Below, piece by piece: positions 58,748 to 64,000 of a stretch of DNA of 64,000 nt. A program made the position numbers and the translations under genes. The DNA lies in NCBI RefSeq assembly GCF_000378985.1, contig NZ_KB905370.1:558001-622000 (forward strand), in the 5' to 3' direction. The notes beneath the pieces are model-generated. The model did not search any database, had not been told where the DNA came from, and saw only the letters and a program-made list of their open reading frames with translations. Every line of letters starts with the position of its first letter. Position 1 is the first letter of the stretch. Source of the stretch: Ensifer sp. BR816 (GTDB lineage Bacteria; Pseudomonadota; Alphaproteobacteria; Rhizobiales; Rhizobiaceae).

Positions 58748-59563
58748 CTAGGCCGCGGTTCTCTCGCGGGCCGGCGCCCGGCCCCTCAGCCGGTCCGACA
58801 ACATGTTGCGGATCCGCTGCTCGACGAGACGGCTGATGGTCTTGCGGTTGGAGTGCCGGTCGTAATCCACGGCCTCGCCGAAATCCACTTCCACATCGAT
58901 CGCCCCTTCCCGCAGGACCCCGACAAGGTGCGGCAGCAGCCCGATGTCGCCCGGCCAGGCTGCGATCGGTCGGTAGTAGCGGCCCATGGGCATGCCATGG
59001 ATGCCCGTATAGGAAATCGCCACCGGCTGCACATGCACGACACCGGTCGGCGACTGCGGCACGGCCGAGGCGGCAGCGCCGAACAGCGATGTCTTTATCT
59101 CGAGAAGGCGGTTGCCGTCCGAAGTCGTGCCCTCCGGAAACAGCACGACGACCTCGCCGTCCGCGAGCCGGCGCCCGATCTCGCTCACCTGGTCACCGGT
59201 CGTGCGCTTCTGGTCGCGCTCGATGAAGACGGAAGCCTGGAGCCGGGCGAGGAGGCCGAAGACGGGCCAGCCCTTGACCTCCGACTTAGCCACGAACACC
59301 ACATCGGCGACCGACGACAGGACCAGTATGTCCTTCCAGGAGACGTGATTGGCGCTGATGAGCAGCGGCCGCCGCCGGTCCAGTTCCCCGTGCACCCGAA
59401 CGCGGAGGCCGAGCAAGCGGCAGGCGATGCGATGCCAGAAGCGTGGGAGGAAACGGCGTGGCTTCAGATCCAGCCAAAGGCAGATGATCTGGACCGGCAT
59501 CAGCAGGATAGAAACGATCGCGAGCAAGACGGCGTAGAGCGCGACCCGTACCCAGTTGATCAT
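58748..59563 (-). CDS. plsC: 1-acyl-sn-glycerol-3-phosphate acyltransferase
   Basis: 271 residues. After an N-terminal membrane helix the catalytic NHVSWKDI (NHx4D) and FPEGTTSDG motifs are present. It makes phosphatidic acid. It follows rimI by 36 bases. Confidence 0.92.
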   Translation of the reverse strand: MINWVRVALYAVLLAIVSILLMPVQIICLWLDLKPRRFLPRFWHRIACRLLGLRVRVHGELDRRRPLLISANHVSWKDILVLSSVADVVFVAKSEVKGWPVFGLLARLQASVFIERDQKRTTGDQVSEIGRRLADGEVVVLFPEGTTSDGNRLLEIKTSLFGAAASAVPQSPTGVVHVQPVAISYTGIHGMPMGRYYRPIAAWPGDIGLLPHLVGVLREGAIDVEVDFGEAVDYDRHSNRKTISRLVEQRIRNMLSDRLRGRAPARERTAA

Positions 59564-59599
59564 CCGGAAAGACTCTCTGATCCGACCACTTGGATGGGA

Positions 59600-60097
59600 C
59601 TAGCGAAGATCGAGCCGCATGACAAGGGCGGCGGTGCGCGCTCCGAGCGTTGCCTGATAATAGGCCTTGCGCTCGCCGACCTTGGCAAAGCCAAGTTTGC
59701 CGTAGAGGCCGATCGCCGCCAGGTTCGTCTCGTCGACCTCGAGGAACAGCGTCTCGGCGCCCTTGACGAACGCCTCGCGCATCACGGCCTGCATCAGCCG
59801 CCAGCCGAGGCCCGAACGGGCGAAGCGCGAATCAACGCCGATCGTCAGGATCTCGGCCTCACCCGCGGCGGCACGCGACAGCACGAAGCCGCCGAAGGCC
59901 GGACGGATCGTGCCATTCGTCTGGCGGGCGGCGAAGCCGAAAACAGTGTCCTGCAGCAGGAGCGCGTGAATTTCGCCGTCGCTCCACGGCGCCGCGAAAC
60001 GCTGGCCGTGCAGCGCTGCCGCGGCCATGAGGTCGGCCTCCTCCAGCGGGAAGATGTCGAATTCAGTCCGGCGAGTGAAATAGTCGGTGAAGCTCAT
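59600..60097 (-). CDS. rimI: Ribosomal-protein-alanine N-acetyltransferase RimI-like
   Basis: 165 residues of the GNAT fold, with the acetyl-CoA loop in RSGLGWRLMQAV and the LEVDETN strand. RimI acetylates ribosomal S18 or related N-termini. Next to tsaB, its usual neighbour. Confidence 0.92.
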   Translation of the reverse strand: MSFTDYFTRRTEFDIFPLEEADLMAAAALHGQRFAAPWSDGEIHALLLQDTVFGFAARQTNGTIRPAFGGFVLSRAAAGEAEILTIGVDSRFARSGLGWRLMQAVMREAFVKGAETLFLEVDETNLAAIGLYGKLGFAKVGERKAYYQATLGARTAALVMRLDLR

Positions 60098-60175
60098 CTC
60101 GGTCCTACGTATCCGGCTCGACGGTGCCGCTCCCCTGAAGGGTGCCGGCCCGCTATTTCGGTTGACTGCACGGGC

Positions 60176-60844
60176 CTATCCTGCGGTCGCCCTCGTCACC
60201 GCGAAGCCGGCCTGAGGCTTCGCATCGGGGCCGCGCAGATAGAGCGGTTTCGGATTGGCCGAGGCTGGATCGGCCGCCGCGCCCAACCGGCCGACGAGTG
60301 CAATGTCGATCTCGTCCGGCCCGCCAACCGTCTCAGCCGCGGCGACAAGAGACGCGCCGGAACCGCAAAGGACGCCGGCAAAGCCGGAAAACCGGTCGCG
60401 CGCCGCGCCGAGCGGCAGAATTTCGGGTTCCCCTCCCGGCTCGCCGAGCGCGGTGAACGATTGGACATAGACCTCGTCACGTTTCGCATCGATGACTGCG
60501 AGCACCGGCCGGCCCGGCTGCTTCTCCCTGGCGCTCTCCGCCACGAGCTGAAGCGTGGTGATGCCGACTGCCGGCTTTCCAAGGGCAAGTGCCAGGCCAC
60601 GCGCCGCCGCGACGCCAACGCGGATGCCGGTGAACGATCCCGGTCCTATGGTTACGGCGATGCGGTCGATCTCAGCAAGCTGCCTGCCGGAGGCGAGCAG
60701 CGCCTCATCGACGAAATCCATCAGGCGCTCGGCATGACCGCGACCTATGTCCTCACCGGCACGGGCAAGAACCTCGCCCGCCGCACCGTCGTAGACCGCC
60801 GCGGCACAACCACTACCCGATGTATCGATGGCAAGAACCAACAT
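60176..60844 (-). CDS. tsaB: tRNA threonylcarbamoyladenosine biosynthesis protein TsaB
   Basis: 222 residues. It begins LVLAIDTSGSGCAAAV, the actin-like ATPase strand, and has IGPGSFTGIRVGVAAARGLA. TsaB is the scaffold partner of TsaD in making t6A at tRNA position 37. Confidence 0.95.
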   Translation of the reverse strand: MLVLAIDTSGSGCAAAVYDGAAGEVLARAGEDIGRGHAERLMDFVDEALLASGRQLAEIDRIAVTIGPGSFTGIRVGVAAARGLALALGKPAVGITTLQLVAESAREKQPGRPVLAVIDAKRDEVYVQSFTALGEPGGEPEILPLGAARDRFSGFAGVLCGSGASLVAAAETVGGPDEIDIALVGRLGAAADPASANPKPLYLRGPDAKPQAGFAVTRATAG

Positions 60845-61174
60845 TTTCAGCCGTCACGACCTCGCTCATCCGCTTCGCCGCCCGAACGCCGCGAAGACAC
60901 TTCTCCCCTGCCGCGACTGCATGTTTCCTTGAAGGTTAGCCGACGTGAGGAAACATACAGTATTTCAAAGTGCTACAGCGACCCTTGCGCGTCTTATCAG
61001 ACGCGCGGCGCTGTAGGCGCGACTCGCGAAGCCTACAAGGCTTTGCCTGTCGTTAGGTATCCCGAAATCTTGCAGGGCTGCGGTCAGCCTGAAATCGCTA
61101 CGATCCGAATCGAGGCAGGAAGAGCGGTTCCGAAGCGGTGCCGCTCGCCCATTGCCCACTCGGCCGGTTTCGGA
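60845..61174. other. Intergenic region between tsaB and nfu
   Basis: 330 bases without a gene, holding the mosaic palindrome at 60958-61016. No terminator or promoter recognised otherwise. Confidence 0.5.
60958..61016 (+). repeat. Rhizobial mosaic palindromic repeat (copy 3)
   Basis: CAGTATTTCAAA is followed by a nested hairpin: CTACAGCG (60973-60980) pairs with CGCTGTAG (61009-61016) and encloses GCGCGTCT/AGACGCGC (60987-61006). It shares its parts with the copies near 19.8 kb and 49.65 kb. Confidence 0.8.
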
Positions 61175-61741
61175 TCAGACCGATTCGACCGATTCGACCT
61201 CGGGCACGAAATGGCGCAGCAGGTTCTGCACGCCGTGCCTGAGCGTCGCGGTCGAGGACGGGCAACCGGAGCACGCCCCCTTCATGTTCAGGAACACGGT
61301 GCCGTCCTTGAAACCCCGGAAGGTGATGTCGCCGCCGTCCTGGGCGACGGCCGGCCGCACCCGCGTATCGAGCAGTTCCTTGATCGTGGCGACGATCGCC
61401 TCGTCGCCTTCGTCATAGAACTCGTCTTCCTGGTCGGTCTCTTCAGCCCGGCTGGCGCCCGACATGATCGGCTGGCCGGACATGAAGTGTTCCATGATCG
61501 AGCCAAGGATCGCGGGCTTCAGATGCTGCCATTCCTGCCCTACCTTGCTGACCGTGATGAAGTCGTAGCCGAAATAGACGCCGGTCACGCCGGGAATCGC
61601 AAACAGACGCGCCGCGAGTGGCGAACCGGCGCGCGCCTCGTCGTCGCTTCGGAATTCGGCCGTACCGCTCTCCATCACCACCTTGCCCGGCAGGAACTTC
61701 AACGTGGCCGGATTCGGCGTGGCTTCGGTCTGGATGAACAT
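61175..61741 (-). CDS. NfuA-type iron-sulfur scaffold protein
   Basis: 188 residues from ATG 61741. An N-terminal Nfu_N domain (MFIQTEATPNPATLKFLPG) and a C-terminal NifU domain with the CSGCPSS cluster ligands. It carries or repairs [4Fe-4S] clusters for client proteins. miaB, encoded in the same block, is a likely client, by inference. Confidence 0.94.
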   Translation of the reverse strand: MFIQTEATPNPATLKFLPGKVVMESGTAEFRSDDEARAGSPLAARLFAIPGVTGVYFGYDFITVSKVGQEWQHLKPAILGSIMEHFMSGQPIMSGASRAEETDQEDEFYDEGDEAIVATIKELLDTRVRPAVAQDGGDITFRGFKDGTVFLNMKGACSGCPSSTATLRHGVQNLLRHFVPEVESVESV

Positions 61742-61842
61742 GATTGACTCCGTTGCGCCGGGAACGCGTCTCAACCGGCTCTTTAGAATGGTTCAAAAGA
61801 ATATAGGGACATCGCCTCGGCCCCGCAAGGGCGCTGTAGAGG

Positions 61843-62334
61843 TCAGGTCAGCGCGTCGATCTCCTGATCGGTCAGGAGATCGGGAATGACCGTGACGGGA
61901 ATGGGAAAGGCCGCCGCCTTCCCGGCAATCGACGATACCAGCGGGCCAGGGCCTTCCTTGGCCGATCCCGCGGCAAGCACGAGGATGGCGATATCCCGAT
62001 CTTCCTCGATCAGCGCGTAGATCTGGTCCGTGGCAATACCTTCGCGAATGACGATTTCGGGCTCGATGCCGATCCGCTCGCGCACCGTCTGGGCGACCTT
62101 GGCGAGCGTCGCCTCCGCCTCCTCGCGCGCCTCCGCACGCATGATTTCCTCGACACCCAGCCATTGCTGGAAGTCGGCGTCGGCGATCACGTAGAGCAGC
62201 ACGAGACCGCCATTCGAGTTCTTCGCGCGCATGCCTGCATAGTGCACGGCACGGCCGCATTCGGGCGTGTCGTCGATCACCGCCATGAACTTGCGGCGAT
62301 GACCTTCCATTCGTGAGAGTCGGGCAGAAACCAT
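61843..62334 (-). CDS. Universal stress protein (UspA family)
   Basis: About 163 residues from ATG 62334; ATG 62310 and a GTG at 62358 are alternatives and the ribosome site is weak. One UspA domain: FMAVIDDTPECGRAVHYAG at the N-terminus and the ILVLAAGS strand near the C-terminus. The full G-2x-G-9x-G ATP loop is not clear. Confidence 0.85.
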   Translation of the reverse strand: MVSARLSRMEGHRRKFMAVIDDTPECGRAVHYAGMRAKNSNGGLVLLYVIADADFQQWLGVEEIMRAEAREEAEATLAKVAQTVRERIGIEPEIVIREGIATDQIYALIEEDRDIAILVLAAGSAKEGPGPLVSSIAGKAAAFPIPVTVIPDLLTDQEIDALT

Positions 62335-62386
62335 GCGGCGAACATTACATCGCCGCACGCGTCCCGCAAGATCTCATTTCGGCGGA

Positions 62387-63451
62387 TTACTGCAAGAAGC
62401 CGATGATCTCGCGAACCTCGCGCATGGTCTTTTCCGCCCTCGCCCGCGCACGCTCGCCGCCATTCCTGAGGATCGCGTCGATATGCGCCGTATCGTCCAT
62501 CAAGCGGCGCATTTCGCCGGTGATCGGCGACAGCACCTCGACGGCGAGATCGATGAGGGCCGGCTTGAAGACCGAAAATTGCTGGCCGCCGAACTCGGCG
62601 AGAACCTCGTCCCTCGTCCGGTCGGCAAGCGCCGCATAGATGCCGACGAGGTTTTCGGCTTCCGGACGGCCCTTCAACCCCTCCGCTTCGCTCGGCAGCG
62701 CATCGGGATCGGTCTTGGCCTTGCGGATCTTCTTGGCGATCGTCTCCGGGTCATCCATCAGATTGATGCGCGACAGATCGGATGGATCGGACTTCGACAT
62801 CTTCTTCGTGCCGTCACGCAGCGACATGACGCGCGGCGCCGGGCCGCCGATCAGCGGCTCGACCGGCGGGAAATAGGCATGGATCGGCTCTTCGCCGACG
62901 ACGATGTCGACGCCGTAGCCGCGCACCCGGATATGCTCCATGAAGTCGATATTGAACTTCTGGGCGATATCGCGAGTGAGTTCGAGGTGTTGCTTCTGGT
63001 CGTCGCCAACAGGCACATGTGTGGCACGGTAGACGAGGATGTCGGCCGCCATCAGGCTCGGATAGGCGAGCAGGCCGAGCGAGGCGTTTTCTCGGTCCTT
63101 GCCGGCCTTGTCCTTGAACTGCGTCATCCGGTTCATCCAGCCGATGCGGGCGACGCAATTGAAGATCCAGGCGAGTTCGGCATGCTGCGGCACCGCCGAC
63201 TGGTTGAAGACGATATGTTTCTCCGGGTCGATGCCGGAGGCGACGAAGGCGGCCGCGATCGAGCGGATCTGGCCGGGCAGGTCCTCGTGCACGAGCTGCG
63301 CGGTGATCGAGTGGAGGTCGACGACGCAATAGATGCAGTCGTTGTTCTCCTGCAGCGCGACGAACTTGCGGATCGCGCCCAGATAGTTGCCGAGATGCAG
63401 ATTGCCGGTCGGTTGCACGCCGGAAAATACGAGCGGCTTGAATTCGTTCAT
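62387..63451 (-). CDS. trpS: Tryptophanyl-tRNA synthetase
   Basis: 354 residues from ATG 63451 with GGGGAC upstream; open frame runs beyond to 63823 but is a shadow of the VOC gene. The HIGH-type motif is [10 protein letters not shown] and the KMSKS motif is present exactly. Charges tRNA-Trp. Confidence 0.97.
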   Translation of the reverse strand: MNEFKPLVFSGVQPTGNLHLGNYLGAIRKFVALQENNDCIYCVVDLHSITAQLVHEDLPGQIRSIAAAFVASGIDPEKHIVFNQSAVPQHAELAWIFNCVARIGWMNRMTQFKDKAGKDRENASLGLLAYPSLMAADILVYRATHVPVGDDQKQHLELTRDIAQKFNIDFMEHIRVRGYGVDIVVGEEPIHAYFPPVEPLIGGPAPRVMSLRDGTKKMSKSDPSDLSRINLMDDPETIAKKIRKAKTDPDALPSEAEGLKGRPEAENLVGIYAALADRTRDEVLAEFGGQQFSVFKPALIDLAVEVLSPITGEMRRLMDDTAHIDAILRNGGERARARAEKTMREVREIIGFLQ

Positions 63452-63542
63452 GTCGTCCCCATCGGGCTTGTGGAGGGCCCACCGATTGATATCGCCGCGC
63501 TTATGCACGGCGGGAGAAATGCAATCAAGAGGCAGGACGCAG

Positions 63543-63932
63543 TCAGGCGGGTTGCAGGAGGTCCCAACGATTGCCGAACGGATCGGTGAAAACGACGACG
63601 GTCCCGTAGGCTTCATGGCGCGGCGTCTCGAGAAATTCGACGCCGGCGGCAAGCATCGCCGCATGGTCGCGGGCGAAATCGTCGGTGAAGAGAAAGAAGC
63701 CGACGCGGCCGCCGGCCTGATTGCCGATCGCCGCCCGCTGCCGATCGCCCTCTGCCCTGGCGATGAGCAGCGCGGTTTCGCTCGCGCCCCTCGGCCGAAC
63801 CAGCACCCAGCGCTTGTCGCCACCGAGATCGGTGTCCTCGATCAGGTCGAAGCCCAACCGGCCGCAATAGAAGGCAAGACCCTCGTCGTAGTCCGGAACG
63901 AGAATGGCGACACGGGCAATAGTCTGTCTCAT
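63543..63932 (-). CDS. VOC-family (glyoxalase-like) protein
   Basis: 129 residues with two beta-alpha-beta-beta-beta modules; begins [21 protein letters not shown]. Metal ligands of true glyoxalases are not obvious, so it may be a dioxygenase-like or resistance-type VOC protein. Start overlaps the stop of the incomplete upstream gene (ATGA). Confidence 0.82.
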   Translation of the reverse strand: MRQTIARVAILVPDYDEGLAFYCGRLGFDLIEDTDLGGDKRWVLVRPRGASETALLIARAEGDRQRAAIGNQAGGRVGFFLFTDDFARDHAAMLAAGVEFLETPRHEAYGTVVVFTDPFGNRWDLLQPA

Positions 63933-64000
63933 GGGCCGTCCGTGCCTTCGGCCGGTCCGGCAGACTGTTCCGCCTTGCGCTTCACACTGCGCCGGATCAT
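63929..64000 (-). CDS. C-terminal tail of an upstream gene (partial)
   Basis: 24 codons ending in TGA at 63929, reading [22 protein letters not shown] on the minus strand. A basic cytoplasmic tail after a membrane helix would fit MurJ (mviN), the usual neighbour of trpS in rhizobia, but the sequence here is too short to prove it. Confidence 0.45.
   Translation of the reverse strand: MIRRSVKRKAEQSAGPAEGTDGP

Noticed and set aside
57341-61747. A 1468-residue open frame on the plus strand
   Set aside because: It runs antisense across miaB, plsC, rimI, tsaB and nfu, all with clear family motifs. Such long frames arise in high-GC genes by codon bias; the translation is low-complexity Arg/Asp-rich with no domain.

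Overview
The window looks like a stretch of the main chromosome of a Sinorhizobium/Ensifer species (Rhizobiales). The basis is high GC, rhizobial protein families and a gene order I recognise from memory of Sinorhizobium meliloti: def-fmt-truA, rbsK next to mcpX, miaB-phoH-ybeY-corC-lnt-phrR-metK-trmB, and rpmH-rnpA-yidC. Rhizobial intergenic palindromes also fit. No insertion sequence, integrase, prophage or CRISPR array was seen; most of the window is core genome with a few accessory patches.

Layout. 1-5.5 kb is a cell-surface patch: a secreted RTX protein with a PPC domain, a small YbaY-like exported protein, a Gly/Ala-rich exported protein, and a polysaccharide-export-like domain fused to a long coiled coil. 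A tRNA-Arg(ACG) follows. 5.9-9.7 kb is a minus-strand unit (VTT/DedA-like membrane protein, MerA/Lpd-like flavoprotein, orphan histidine kinase). 9.9-11.9 kb is a chemoreceptor. 12.0-16.4 kb carries rpmH-rnpA-yidC, an EamA transporter and engB. 17.1-19.8 kb is a minus-strand ECF sigma / RskA-like anti-sigma / FAS1 / Tat-exported MsrB cluster. 20-28 kb has argB, ada with a PEP-mutase-like gene, a second EamA transporter, a fatty acid hydroxylase, a HAD phosphatase, a LOG protein, dapD and a DUF805 protein. 28.3-36.6 kb has a DEAD-box helicase and a LysR-controlled RND efflux locus led by a degenerate alpha/beta hydrolase. 36.8-43.8 kb has dapE, truA-fmt-def, an FMN reductase, rmuC and rbsK. 44-48.5 kb has mcpX, a nucleoside hydrolase, and a small heat-shock gene behind a ROSE-type RNA thermometer with its DUF1150 partner. 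48.7-63.9 kb is a long, mostly minus-strand housekeeping block (trmB, metK, phrR, lnt, corC, ybeY, phoH, miaB, plsC, rimI, tsaB, nfu, usp, trpS, VOC protein), interrupted by one plus-strand NYN-domain gene.

Most interesting points: (1) the sigma/RskA/FAS1/MsrB cluster, which parallels the mycobacterial SigK-RskA-MPT70/83 circuit and predicts an envelope redox-stress regulon; (2) a hydrolase-fold protein in the efflux locus that has lost all three catalytic residues; (3) the RNA thermometer; (4) the export-domain/coiled-coil fusion with a recent 67-residue duplication; (5) the NYN gene inside the lnt-corC operon; (6) mosaic palindromes placed directly at the sigma-gene leader and the metK 3' end. 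Most large antisense reading frames are high-GC shadows and were left out.
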